Under the pieces are notes generated by a model that made no database searches, was not told the origin of the DNA, and saw only the letters and a list, made by a program, of their open reading frames with translations. Positions 42,029 to 52,200 of a stretch of 64,000 nt of DNA are shown here, in pieces. The position numbers were made by a program, and so were the translations under genes. The stretch's first letter is position 1. The number at the start of each line of letters is the position of its first letter. Location of the stretch: contig JASGHK010000002.1 of the NCBI GenBank assembly GCA_049841135.1, positions 372,001 to 436,000 on the forward strand. The letters are read 5' to 3'. The stretch comes from JACRCT01 sp049841135. Its GTDB lineage: Bacteria > Myxococcota > Myxococcia > Myxococcales > UBA5297.

Positions 42029-43474
42029 CTAAGCGCGCTCGAGCAGCGCGGCCACGAACTTCCAGAACGTCCCCACGGACGGCACGTGCACCTTCTCGTC
42101 CGGCGAGTGGGCCCCGATGATCGTCGGGCCGATGGAGAATGGTGTCCATGCCCGGGAACTTCTCGCCGATGATTCCGCACTCGAGGCCGGCGTGGACGGC
42201 CTTGACGTGGGCCTCCTTGCCGAACAGCTCGACGTGCAGCTTCTTGGCGACGCCCAGCAGCGGGGAGTTCACGTTGGGGGCCCAGCCCGGGTAGCCGTCG
42301 CCCTGCTCGATGCTGAAGCCGGCCAGCTCGCAGTAGGCGCGGACCATGGCGCCGACGTCCTTCTTGGCCGAGTCCACCGAGCTGCGGTGGCTCATGGAGA
42401 CGGTGACCACGTTCTCCTTGGTCTCGATGATGGCGCAGTTGGTCGACGTCTGGACGAGGTCGGGGATGTCCGGCGTCATCGCCAGCGTGCCGTGCGGGCA
42501 GGCGTAGAGGAAGTTGACCACCGCCATGGCGTGGACGGGGTCGAACACCTTGCCCGCGCCCTGGCTCACCTCGGCCACGAGCACCAGCTCCGGGTCTGCC
42601 TTGCCCAGCTCGGCGCGGAGGGCCGCCTGGAGCTTGGCGAGGTCGGCCTTGAGCGGCTCGAGCTCTTGGCGTCCATGTAGACGACGGCGAAGGCCTCGCG
42701 GGGGATGGCGTTGCGCTTGCTGCCGCCCTCCAGGCTGGCGATCTCCAGGCCGTGCTGCATGGCGGTGGAGCGCAGCACGCGCGCGAGGATCTTGAGGGCG
42801 TTGCCGCGGCCGGTGTTGATGTCCAGGCCGGAGTGGCCGCCCTTGAGGCCGGTGACCTTGACGCGGAAGGCGCCCTTGCCCGGGCTGGCCGGGACGAGGC
42901 TGACCATGCGCTTGGCGACCGAGTCCATGCCGCCGGCGCAGCCGATGTAGATGGCGCCCTCTTCCTCGGTGTCGAGGTTGAGCAGCTGCTTGCCCTTGAG
43001 CGAGCCGGGCTCGAGGTTGAACGCGCCGGTGAGGCCGGTCTCCTCGTCGATGGTGAAGAGGAACTCGAGCGGGCCGTGCTTGAGGTCCTTGGACTCCATG
43101 ATCGCGAGTCCGGCGGCGCAGCCGATGCCGTTGTCCGAGCCGAGGGTCGTGCCGTCGGCCTTGACCCACTCGCCGTCCTGCTTGAGGCGGATGGGGTCCT
43201 TGGTGAAGTCGTGCTTGGTGGCCTCGTTCTTCTCGCAGACCATGTCCAGGTGGCCCTGGAGGATGGTCGGCTTGGCCTTCTCCATGCCCGGGGTGGCGGG
43301 CTTGTCGACGATGACGTTGCCGCACTTGTCCTGGCGGACGGAGAGGCCCATGCGCTTGGCCTCGGCGACGACGTGGGCGGCGACGGCCTTCTCGTTCTTC
43401 GAGCCGCGCGGGATGGCCGACAGGGCGGCGAAGTGCTTCCAGAGGAGCTTGGGTTCCAGGTTCTCGACCGACAT
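42029..43474 (-). CDS. pepD: Aminoacyl-histidine dipeptidase (PepD, M20 family), two frameshifts
   Basis: About 481 residues after repair. Zn ligands and catalytic residues are visible: GHLDMVCEKN, GSDNGIGCAAG, DEETGLTGAF, VTGLKGGHSGLDIN, and the C-terminal His in GAHSPDEKVHV. It cleaves X-His dipeptides in the cytoplasm. A missing base near 42665-42667 (YMDAKELEPLK when restored) and an extra base at 42138-42139 (GMDTISIGPTIIGAHS when removed) cancel in length, consistent with two errors rather than decay. The ATG at 43474 follows GAGG. Confidence 0.88.
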
Positions 43475-43531
43475 GGACACCTCGGGGAACGGGGGAAATT
43501 TGGCGCGCGGAGCATACGGGAAGCGGGAGCC

Positions 43532-43578
43532 AGGCTCCAGACTTCAGGCTCTAGGCTTTAGGCTTTAGGCTCCAGGCC
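43532..43578. repeat. Heptamer tandem repeat (AGGCTYY type)
   Basis: Six or seven variants of a seven-base word (AGGCTTT, AGGCTCT, AGGCTCC, ACTTC-type spacer) lie just upstream of pepD and before the next plus-strand gene. Different in sequence from the GCCCGAA arrays but with the same period. Confidence 0.65.
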
Positions 43579-43661
43579 CTCCTGCCCCGTTCTCGCGGAT
43601 CGCCGGCCATTGGGCTGGCCCGCCGGTTGACCGCGCAGTGCGCACGAGGCACGGTCTGCTC

Positions 43662-44119
43662 ATGGTGCGTTTCTCGGCTGTACCCGCGTTGGCGCTCGTC
43701 CTCTGCTTCTCGGCCCCGGCCTTCGCCGCCGACCCCGACCCCTGGTTCAGCGGCGACAAGGCGCTCCACTTCGGCGTCAGCGCTGGAATCGCCGGGCTCG
43801 CCTACGGCGGCGCGGCCCTGCTCTGGGACGACGTCGGCGTGCGGCTGGGGGTCGGCGCCAGCGTCGCGGTGACCGCGGGCATCGCCGAGGAGCTCTGGAC
43901 ATGGCCGGGCTGGGCACGCCCTCCTGGAAGGACTTCGTCTGGGACCTCCTGGGCACCGCGGTCGGCCTCGCGCTCGCGTTCGGCATCGACCGGCTCTTCT
44001 TCTGGCATCCGAAGTCCGAACCTGCCCCGGCTGCCGCTCCCGCCGATGCGCAATCACGGCGTGGCGCCCCGACCTTGCTCGAATCGCCGTTCGTGTTTGC
44101 CCCCGTCCACCCCTGGTAG
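43662..44119 (+). CDS. YfiM/DUF2279-like envelope protein, one frameshift
   Basis: About 152 residues after repair. A signal peptide (LALVLCFSAPAFAADPD) is followed by DKALHFGVSAGIAGLAYG, hydrophobic stretches and ELWDMAGLGTPSWKDFVWDLLGTAVG, the family pattern of a small outer- or periplasmic-membrane-associated protein. A missing G near 43897 breaks the frame after AEELW. The C-terminal tail (EPAPAAAPADAQSRR) is low-complexity. Function unknown. Confidence 0.65.
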
Positions 44120-44130
44120 GCTCGCGCGCC

Positions 44131-44760
44131 GTGCGCTCGCCCCTCCACTTCTCTGCAGTCCTGCCACTGCTCCTGGGCGGCTGCGTGGCGATGCCGTTCG
44201 CCTCGCCGCCGATGCAGCTGCAGGTGGCCGGCGGCATCCGCCAGCTCGACAGCGACACGATCCGGGACCGCGACGTCCCCGTGCAGGTGCGCGCCGGCGT
44301 CCACCCGCTGTCGCTATTCCCCAAGCTCATCCAGCGGCGCGGCGACTTCGCGCTGGGCTACCTCCTCGACTACGGCACCAACACCACGCTCAACGGCGCG
44401 TACCTCGAAGCGAGCGTCAACATGCTCACTCACGGAATGAGCGGTGGCTTCGGCCGGCTGAGCGCGCGAGGCCAGGCGCGCCTGATCTACGCCGAGCCCG
44501 AGCAGGCCTGGGGTCAGTCGGGCGCGCTGCAGTTCGCCTGGGAGTACGTGACCTTCACCGACTCCGACTTCGAGAACACCAACGACAACGGCGGAGCCTT
44601 CGGCCACGCCTACGGCGAAGGCGGCATCGGGCTCTACCTCGAAGGCTCGTACCTGCGCGCCGGGACGCTGCACGGCTGGACCGCCACCGCGGGGCTCACC
44701 ATCCGCATCCCCGCGGCCTACGGCATCTCGTACGTGTGGGCCTGGGCGCTGGCCAAGTGA
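44131..44760 (+). CDS. Putative outer-membrane lipoprotein
   Basis: 209 residues from a GTG. Lipobox LPLLLGGCVAMP. The mature part has alternating hydrophobic strands with many Gly and aromatic residues (LGYLLDYGTNTTLNGAYLEA, GALQFAWEYVTFTD, GEGGIGLYLEGSYLRAG) and ends GISYVWAWALAK, as in small beta-barrels. It starts 11 bases after the previous stop, so it is likely cotranscribed. Function unknown. Confidence 0.7.
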   Translation: MRSPLHFSAVLPLLLGGCVAMPFASPPMQLQVAGGIRQLDSDTIRDRDVPVQVRAGVHPLSLFPKLIQRRGDFALGYLLDYGTNTTLNGAYLEASVNMLTHGMSGGFGRLSARGQARLIYAEPEQAWGQSGALQFAWEYVTFTDSDFENTNDNGGAFGHAYGEGGIGLYLEGSYLRAGTLHGWTATAGLTIRIPAAYGISYVWAWALAK

Positions 44761-44770
44761 GCCACGCGGA

Positions 44771-45196
44771 CCTCACCCCCTGACCCCCTCTCCGGCTTCG
44801 CGGAGAGGGGGAACTCGAATCCGCACCCTGAGGTGATGGTCACGCGGGATCAGCGAAGCGGAGGGTTGCGAGCTGACGTCGTACGCGAGAGGAAGTCACC
44901 CCTCTCCGTCCCTGTCCTGAGCTTGTCGAAAGGGAATCGCCCCACCCCTTCCGGGAGCGCTCTCCAAGATCGCACCCAGAACCCCGCCGCCTCGCGCCAG
45001 CCCTTCGTCGCTCGACGGCCCGGCGTGGAGCATGCGAGCCGAGCGGGCCAGCAGCCAGCTTCGTGGAGAGGGGGGACTCCCACTCGCAAACGCGGAAGGC
45101 ACGGAGGCCTTCGCCGATCCCGCGTGACCGTCACCTCAGGGTGCAGATTCGAGTTCCCCCTCTCCGCGAAGCCGGAGAGGGGGTCAGGGGGTGAGG
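44771..45196. repeat. 426-bp element with 88-bp inverted repeats
   Basis: Arms at 44771-44858 and 45109-45196 are inverted copies, identical at 85 of 88 positions, around a 250-base centre. Each arm starts with CCTCACCCCCTGACCCCC and contains the hairpin word CTCTCCGGCTTCGCGG. The centre carries a diverged copy (about 44947-45060) of the 3' end of the adjacent tfuA gene and a CTGAGCTTGTCGAAAGG word. There is no ORF that looks real. It resembles a miniature mobile element or a collapsed duplication. Confidence 0.85.
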
Positions 45197-45232
45197 CTCG
45201 CCGATGCCGGCGAGGGGCCGGGGGGGTGAGGC

Positions 45233-46452
45233 TCAGCCCTTCCGGCAGCGCTCTCCAGATCGCGCCCAGAACCCCCGCCGCCTCGCCTCGAACGCCAGCC
45301 CTTCGTCACTCGACGGCCCGTCGTTGAGCATCCGAGCCGAGCGCACCAGCACCTTCTTCTCCAGTGCCAGGGCCTCCCAGAATCGAGCGCGCCTCGCCGA
45401 GGTCGATCCCCGACCGCGCCACGTATTCGCCTCGGGCCGCCGGGCGGACGTTCTGCTCGCGCCACCACGACTGCTCGGCTTCCGCTCGCTCATCGTCCGT
45501 GACCGTGAGGCCCTGCTCTCTCGCCCAGCCGGCCAGCAGCAGAGTGCGCAGCCCCGCAGATCGTTAGCTCACCCGCATCCGGGCGGCGCTCGAGCGCCTG
45601 GAGGATCTCCTGGTTGCGGACCAGCGAGCCACCGTCGCGCAAGGTAGCCCCCTCGCGGAGCCTCCGGCGACGCACGAGCGACGACGGTCGCGCCCGGTTC
45701 CCCAACGCCGGCCGCTTGCCGGACTTGAGGAGCGCCTCGGCCGCCTTCAGGCATGCGCGGGCGTCCAGCGCCTTGAGGTCTTCGAGTCCGCGCCGCTTCG
45801 CCCACGCGTCCCAGCGCTGGCGCGTCTTCGGTGCCAGCCTCGCCGCCTCGAGCACGCGGTCCCAGGTCCGGTCCTGGAAGAACTCCGCCTGGCCCGCCTT
45901 CACCAGCGCCTTGGCCTCGCCGCTCGAGAGGACCTTCGCCTTGCGAGCCCGCTCGGCGTTGTGGCGCACGTTGACCAGCGGCACCGTGAAGGCTTCGAAG
46001 CCCACCTCGGGACCGGCGTGGAGCAGCGCGACCTCGGCGTCGTCCGTGAGCTCGCCGTCCCGGTACATCCGGAAGATGTTCCCGACGCCCACCATGCCCT
46101 GCCGCCAGAGCTCGGCCGCCCGCAGCGCGCCCATGCTCGAGGCCCCCAGCACCGCCACGCCGGCATCGAGCGCCGCGAGGATCTCGTGGTGCCACACCGA
46201 CGGCACCGATTCGAAGACCCCGTCGATGATCGCGATTACCTTGGGCTGCAGCGCCAACGCTCGCCAGAGGTCGCCTTGCCGCGCCGGAGGCAGGACGCGG
46301 CACCTCGCCAGCTTCTGTGCCTCTGCCGCGGGAAGTGAGGGTCCCAGGAAGACCACCAGGTCGGCCCGACCGGCCGCGGGAGGACGAACCTTCCCCAGCC
46401 CCTCCGGCAAGCGGAGGGGAGCGTGACGATCACTCGGCTTGCGGGCGCTCAT
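45233..46452 (-). CDS. TfuA-family protein, partner of YcaO, two frameshifts
   Basis: About 405 residues after repair. The TfuA core has FLGPSLPAAEA (residues about 36-46), PPARQGD, IIDGVFESVPSVWHHEIL and GASSMGALRAAEL (103-115), then GMVGVGNIFRMYRDGEL. TfuA proteins work with YcaO to put sulfur into a peptide backbone (thioamide), as in McrA thioamidation and thioamide RiPPs. Its ATG overlaps the ycaO stop. Extra bases in the C-run at 45552-45555 and at about 45386 break the end; removing them gives GLRTLLLAGWAREQGLTV and EARRFWEALALEKKVLV. A diverged copy of its 3' end lies in the element downstream. Confidence 0.87.
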
Positions 46453-47549
46453 AGCAGCTCCGAGACCAGCATCCCTGGCACCACCACCTTGATGACGAAG
46501 ACCGGAAAACCGGCCGGAGCGAGATCGAACGCCGCCGCGCATCCAACCGCCCGGACTATCTCGCGAATATGGCCTTCATCCCCCATCCGGGGCATCTTTC
46601 CCGCATCGTTCAATCCGCCAACCGAGGCACAGAGCGCCCGGAGGGCCTCGATCTCGGCCCCCGAGCCGTGGGCGACATCGTCCCTGGCGCCGTGGATGTC
46701 GGTGAGCCTGGACTGGGCCGCCTCCATCAGCGCGCCCAGCAAAGCGCCGTCGGGATCCGTCCCGCAGGCATACCCGGCGGTCAGCGAGACCGGGCCCTTC
46801 CAGCGGTCGAAGATGAGCGCTCCGGCGACGGGCAGGCCGAGCCCCGAGTGCGGCGTGAGGTCGAAGAGGTAGACGTCGAAGTCCTCGGCCAGTGCCTGCG
46901 CCCGCGCCCAGGTCCGCTTCGCCGCTCGCAGGATGGACCGCCACGACAGCATCCGCCCGACGACCGCATCCGGCGTCCAGCCGTCGGGCAGCGCCCGCGC
47001 CAGCTGGTCCCGCTCCGCCGCCTCCAGCAACGCGTGGCGCAGCGCGGCCTTCCGGTCCGGGTGCGCTCCCATGCCGTTGGTGGTCCAGCGCACGACCGCC
47101 GGCCCCAGCGACGGCGAGCCGGCGGGCGGGCAGTGCAGGGCCTGCGCGGGGACGAAGACGCTGCGGCCGCCGGCGAGCCCGCCACGCCAGGCGATGCGGA
47201 CCCCTTCGTCCCACCCCGGGAGCGCCTCTCCGGCGGATCCCAGGTGATCGGCGCCCCAGACCTCGACGTCCGGGTACTTCGCGCGCAGCTCGCGGGCGCT
47301 GGCCCAGACCAGCCGTACGGGGTCGACCGTCTCGCTCGCCCACAGCTCGGCCGCCTCCAGCACCGCGCCCGCCTCGGCCTGCGCCCAGGTCTCGCCCTTG
47401 CCGTTGGAGACCTGCAGCACGTGCCCGCCAGGACGCACCGCGCACGCCACCTCCAGCCCGCAGGCGCGGTCGAGGCCGGTCACCCGCGCCACGCGCGAGA
47501 CGCCGATGCGCGCTTGGAGGAGCTGCAGCAGCCGTGGGGAGATCTTCAC
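46449..47549 (-). CDS. YcaO-domain protein, ATP-dependent cyclodehydratase/thioamidase partner of TfuA
   Basis: 366 residues, intact. All YcaO ATP/Mg motifs are seen: SNGKGETWAQAEAGAVLEAAE (in two parts, residues 48-68), NGMGAHPDRKAALRHALLEA followed by AERD (158-181), and EAAQSRLTDIHGARDD (276-291). YcaO enzymes phosphorylate the peptide amide oxygen; with TfuA they give thioamides, alone or with E1-like proteins they give azolines. The pair lies after a MarR gene on the same strand (11 bases) and opposite an RND pump. No precursor peptide is evident within the window, so the substrate may be a protein elsewhere. Confidence 0.92.
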   Translation of the reverse strand: MKISPRLLQLLQARIGVSRVARVTGLDRACGLEVACAVRPGGHVLQVSNGKGETWAQAEAGAVLEAAELWASETVDPVRLVWASARELRAKYPDVEVWGADHLGSAGEALPGWDEGVRIAWRGGLAGGRSVFVPAQALHCPPAGSPSLGPAVVRWTTNGMGAHPDRKAALRHALLEAAERDQLARALPDGWTPDAVVGRMLSWRSILRAAKRTWARAQALAEDFDVYLFDLTPHSGLGLPVAGALIFDRWKGPVSLTAGYACGTDPDGALLGALMEAAQSRLTDIHGARDDVAHGSGAEIEALRALCASVGGLNDAGKMPRMGDEGHIREIVRAVGCAAAFDLAPAGFPVFVIKVVVPGMLVSELL

Positions 47550-47560
47550 GGCCGGGGAGC

Positions 47561-47995
47561 TTACCTGTCCCCGACCAGCTTGCGGAGCAGTTCGCGCAGC
47601 GCTCGCTGCTCCGGCTGAGTGAGCGGCGCCAGGAACTCCCGCGCCGACTCGAAGACGTCCGGGTCGGCCTGCGCCAGCCGCTGCTCGCCCTTCCGGGTCA
47701 GCTCCACGCGCATCTTGCGACGGTCCTCCGGGTCGCGCGTGCGCACCACCAGGCCGTCACCTTCGAAGCCGTCCAGCATCCGCGAGATGCCGGCCGGGTG
47801 CTGCCCCGTCTGGAAGGCGAGCTCGCATTGGGTCATCGCCCCCTCCCGGCGCAGCCGGTTGAGGACCTGCCAGACGAGCATGGACTCGCCCTTGGCCTCC
47901 AGCCGGCGCGAGGCCGCGGCGGTCAGCATCCGCCGCGAGCAGGCGATGAGCCTGCCCAGCTCTTCCGCGCCGCGCTTGTCGTTCGGAGTCCCCAT
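47561..47995 (-). CDS. MarR-family regulator of the ycaO-tfuA operon
   Basis: 144 residues. Winged helix with TQCELAFQTGQHPAGISRML as the recognition region and RTRDPEDRRKMRVELTRKG as the wing. I chose the ATG at 47995 because upstream frame is non-coding and contains the dyads. It is the first gene of marR-ycaO-tfuA and lies back to back with the RND operon, with two dyads between (48021-48051). It may control both operons. Confidence 0.85.
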   Translation of the reverse strand: MGTPNDKRGAEELGRLIACSRRMLTAAASRRLEAKGESMLVWQVLNRLRREGAMTQCELAFQTGQHPAGISRMLDGFEGDGLVVRTRDPEDRRKMRVELTRKGEQRLAQADPDVFESAREFLAPLTQPEQRALRELLRKLVGDR

Positions 47996-48020
47996 GGGCG
48001 GGCGAACCCTAACCCCAAAT

Positions 48021-48051
48021 CGTTGCAGCCGCAATCGTTGCATTGGCAACG
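48021..48051. promoter_or_regulatory. Two adjacent dyads in the divergent marR/RND promoter region
   Basis: CGTTGC-ATTG-GCAACG at 48036-48051 is a perfect 6-bp inverted repeat. Just before it, TTGC-AGCC-GCAA at 48023-48034 is a shorter dyad, and AATCGTTGCA occurs twice in direct orientation. Such arrays fit dimeric MarR binding. They lie 26 bases from the marR start and 23 bases from the adaptor start. Confidence 0.6.
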
Positions 48052-48073
48052 GCCATCGACTACAACCCCTGGC

Positions 48074-49279
48074 GTGAACGCCCACGCCCGTCCCCTGTTC
48101 GCCCTCTGCCTCGCCTGCGCCCCGCTCTTGGCGGCGGCCTGCTCCTCCGGCGCGCCCGCCGCGGCCTCCAAGCGCCCCCCGCCCATGGTCGCCGTCGCCA
48201 AGGTCGAGGCGCGCGACGTCCCGGTCACCGTCAACGCCCCGGTCGACCTGCGCCCCCTGGCCGTCTCCGACGTCGGCGCCAAGGCGCTGGGCTACCTCGA
48301 CGCGGTGCTCGTGGACCGCGGCGACCAGGTCAAGCGCGGGCAGCTGCTCGCCGTGGTCCGCCCGTCCGACCTGCCCGACCAGCTGGAGGCCGAGCGCGCG
48401 AGCCTGGGCGCCTTCCAGGCGAGCCTCGCCCTGGCGCGGACCAACTTCGAGCGCGCCAGCTCGCTCGCCCCCAAGGGTCTGGTCTCGCAGCAGGAGCTGC
48501 AGCAGGCCACCAGCTCCGTCGCCAGCGCCGAGGCCGCCGAGGCCGCCTCCAAGGCGCGCATCGAGGCCATGGCCACGCGGCTGGGCGAGACGCGCATCTT
48601 CTCCCCCGTCGACGGCGTGGTCCTGCAGCGCAAGCTCGACCCCGGCGCGCTGGTGGGCCCTGGCGGCAGCGGCGCCATCCTCACCGTCGCCCAGGTCCAG
48701 ACCCTGCGCGTCTTCGTCTCGGTCAACGAGCGCGAGGCCCCGCGGGTGAGGCTGGGCCAGCTGGCAAAGGTGGAGCTCGACGCGTTCCCGGGCCGCACCT
48801 TCGAGGGCAAGGTGGTGCGCATGAGCCCGGCCTTCGACGCCAACACCCGAACCCTGGACGCCGAGGTCCAGCTAGCCAACGAGAGCGGCGAGCTGCGCAT
48901 CGGCATGTACGGACGGGCAGCCATCATCCTCGACGTCCACCAGGGCGCGACCGTGGTGCCCGTCTCGGCCGTGACCATCAACGCCCTGGGCCGCTACGCC
49001 TTCGTCCTCGACGGCGACAAGGCCCGGCGGCGCGCGGTCAAGACCGGCGTGGACGGCGGCGAGTGGCTGGAGATCCTCGAGGGGGTCTCGCCCGGCGAGA
49101 GCATCGTCACCGCCGGCGCCGACGCGCTCTCGGACGGGGCGACCGTGCGGCTGCCCGGCACCAAGCCCGGCGGCCCTCCCGGTCCCGGCGGTCCCGGCGG
49201 TCCAGGCGGTCCCGCGGCCCCCGGCGCGCCCCCTGCCGGCCCGAAGTCGGAGAAGTCCCCGGAATCGGCTCGCAACTGA
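48074..49279 (+). CDS. RND efflux periplasmic adaptor (MFP), lipoprotein
   Basis: 401 residues from a GTG with no clear ribosome-binding site, possibly leaderless. Lipobox LLAAACSSGAP, then lipoyl (DRGDQVKRGQLLAVV), coiled-coil hairpin, beta-barrel (LRVFVSVNEREAPRVRLGQ) and membrane-proximal domains. The C terminus is a low-complexity Gly/Pro tail (GGPPGPGGPGGPGGP) unusual for an adaptor. It links the RND pump to the outer-membrane channel. First gene of an adaptor-pump-channel operon. Confidence 0.9.
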   Translation: MNAHARPLFALCLACAPLLAAACSSGAPAAASKRPPPMVAVAKVEARDVPVTVNAPVDLRPLAVSDVGAKALGYLDAVLVDRGDQVKRGQLLAVVRPSDLPDQLEAERASLGAFQASLALARTNFERASSLAPKGLVSQQELQQATSSVASAEAAEAASKARIEAMATRLGETRIFSPVDGVVLQRKLDPGALVGPGGSGAILTVAQVQTLRVFVSVNEREAPRVRLGQLAKVELDAFPGRTFEGKVVRMSPAFDANTRTLDAEVQLANESGELRIGMYGRAAIILDVHQGATVVPVSAVTINALGRYAFVLDGDKARRRAVKTGVDGGEWLEILEGVSPGESIVTAGADALSDGATVRLPGTKPGGPPGPGGPGGPGGPAAPGAPPAGPKSEKSPESARN

Positions 49280-49296
49280 TTGGACGGCACTAGAGC

Positions 49297-52200
49297 ATGT
49301 GGCTGACGCGACTCGCGCTGCGCAACCCGGTCCTCATCTTGATGGCGTCGCTGATGGTGTGCGTGCTGGGCTACGTGTCCCTGACGCACCTGGGCGTCGA
49401 CCTCTTCCCCAACATCGACATCCCGGTCATCCGCATCGCGACCTTCTACCCGGGGGCCGGGCCTGAGGACATCGAGAAGTCCATCACCCAGCCCATCGAG
49501 CGCGCCGTCTCCTCCTCGCCGGGCATCGACCGGGTGGAGTCGACGAGCAAGCAGGGCCTGTCGGCGATCAACGTCTGGTTCCAGTACGGCACCAACCTGG
49601 ACAACGCCCAGTTCGACGTCTCGCAGCGCATCGCCCAGGTCCTCTCCAGCCTGCCGCCGGGAGTGCAGCAGCCCTTCGTCCTCAAGTTCGACATCACCAA
49701 CCTGCCGGTGGCCATGGTGGTGCTCACCGCCGACGACCTCGACGAGCGGCAGCTCTACGACCTGGGCTACAACGTCGTCGAGCCGCAGCTCGAGCGCATC
49801 CCCGGCGTGGCGAGCGCCACCCTCTCCGGCGGCCGCACCCGCGAGGTGACGGTGATGGCCCAGCGGGACGCGCTGCGCACCCGCGGCCTGGGCATCCTCG
49901 ACCTGGTCGGCGCGGTGCGCGCCTCGAACCTGTTGCTCCCCTCCGGCAACCTGCGAGCGGGAGACCGCGACTACAACGTCTTCAGCAACAACGAGGTGGG
50001 CAAGGTCCGCGAGCTGGAGGACGTGGTGGTCCGCACGGGCTCGGTGGGCTCCTCCGGCTTGCCCAGCCCCGTGGTGCGCGTCAGCGACGTGGCCACGGTG
50101 GTCGACGGCGTCGCCGACAAGACCGAGATCGTGCGCATCAACGGCAAGCCGGGCGTGGTCTTCCGAGTCCTCAAGCAGCCGGGCGCCAACACCATCGCGG
50201 TGGTCGACGCGCTGACCAAGACCATGGGCTCGCTGCGCGGCGTGCCGCCCAACGTCAAGGTGGAGCTCTCGTTCGACCAGAGCCGCTACATCCGCGCGGC
50301 GGTGTCGGCGCTGCAGCACGAGGCGGTGCAGGGCGGCATCCTGGCGGTCCTCGTCATCCTCCTCTTCCTGGCGAGCTTCCGGGCGACCGGCATCATCGCC
50401 GTGGCCATCCCGCTCTCCATCGTCGCCACCTTCGTGCTGCTCTACTTCAGCGGGCAGACCCTCAACGTCTTCACCCTGGGCGGCCTGGCGCTGGGCGTGG
50501 GGCGGCTCGTCGACGACTCCATCGTCGAGCTGGAGAACATCCACCGGCACTTCGTGGTCTCCAGCGACCGCAAGACGGCCGTCCTGGCGGCGGCGCAGGA
50601 GGTGGCGGCGCCCATCTTCGTGTCCACGCTGACCACGGTCATCGTCTTCTTCCCGGTGCTCTTCCTGACCGGCGTGGCCAAGAACCTCTTCGTCCCGCTG
50701 GCGCTGACCATCACCTTCGCGCTCTTCCTCTCCTTCCTGGTGTCGCGGACGGTGACCCCGCTGTTGTGCCTGTCGATGCTCAAGACCGGCGAGCCGACCG
50801 GCATCCTGGGCGCGGTCTCGCGCTCGCTCGACAAGATCTCCGACGCCTACGCCGTGGCGCTCGCCTGGGCGCTGCGCCACCGGGCGGTGGTCATCGTCGG
50901 CACCCTCGGGCTCTTCGCCGCCTCGCTCACCCTGGTCAAGAAGATCGGCAGCGAGTTCTTCCCCGACAGCGACGAGGCGCAGTTCACGGTGGTCTACAAG
51001 AGGCCGGTCGGCACCCGGGTGGACCGCACCGTCGAGACCGGCAACCAGCTCGAGGCCGCGGTCATCAAGGAGCTGGGCAAGGACTTCACCGTGCAGATCG
51101 ACCAGGCGGGCATCCCCGCCGGCCGCGCCGGCCTGTTCAGCCCCAACACCGGCCCGCACGCCGGCACGCTGAGCGTGAACCTGGTGCCCAAGACGGCGCG
51201 CAGCTTCAGCGACGTCGAGGCCACCGAGAAGGTGCGCAAGGCCATGCGCGACGCGATGCCCGGGGTCCAGGCCTTCTACTCCAACGGCGGCATGGTCAAG
51301 CGCATCCTCAACATGGGCTCCTCGGCGCCCATCGACGTGGAGATCCTGGGCTACGACCTCGACGAGGGCGGGGCCTATGCCAAGCAGGTGCTGAACCGGC
51401 TGCGCGCCCTCAACGACGAGGACGGCCAGCCCCTGCTCTCCGACCTGCAGATCACCCGCGAGGAGAACTACCCGGAGCTGGACGTCCACGTCGACCGGCA
51501 GAAGGCCGGCGTGCTCGGCCTGAGCGAGCAGCAGGTCGCCCAGAGCGTGCTGACGACGCTCAGCGGCAACAACCAGTTCGCGCCGGTCCTCTACACCGAC
51601 CCGGGCACGGGCAACATCTACAACGTCAACGTGCGGATGGACGACCGCTACCGCAGCCAGGTCTCCGACCTCTCCGACATCTTCCTGCGCGCGCCTTCGG
51701 GCGCGATGGTCTCGCTGGACACGGTGGCGAGCGTGGAGCGCGGCAGCGGCCCGGTGCAGATCAACCGCAAGTACCTGCAGCGCATCATCGACGTGACCGC
51801 CAACGTCGCCCCCGGCAAGGACCTGGGCCGGGCCTCGGCGGCCACTCAAAAGGTGCTCGACGAGCTGCTCCCGCCGGAGGGCTTCACGGTCAACCTGGGC
51901 GGCCAGACCAAGGCGCAGAAGGACGCCTTCTCCGGGCTGATCTTCGCCGCGGTCATGGCCCTGGCGCTCGTCTACATGGTGCTGGCGAGCCAGTTCAAGT
52001 CGCTGCTGGACCCGCTGGTGATCATGTTCAGCGTGCCGATGGGCCTCTCCGGCGTCTTCGCGGCGCTGCTGCTGACCAAGACCACCCTGTCGGTCAACAG
52101 CTTCATGGGCATCATCATGATGGTGGGCATCGTGGTCTCCAACGGCGTGCTCCTGGTCGACTTCGCCAACACGCTGCGCGCCCGCGGCAAGCCGCTGTTT

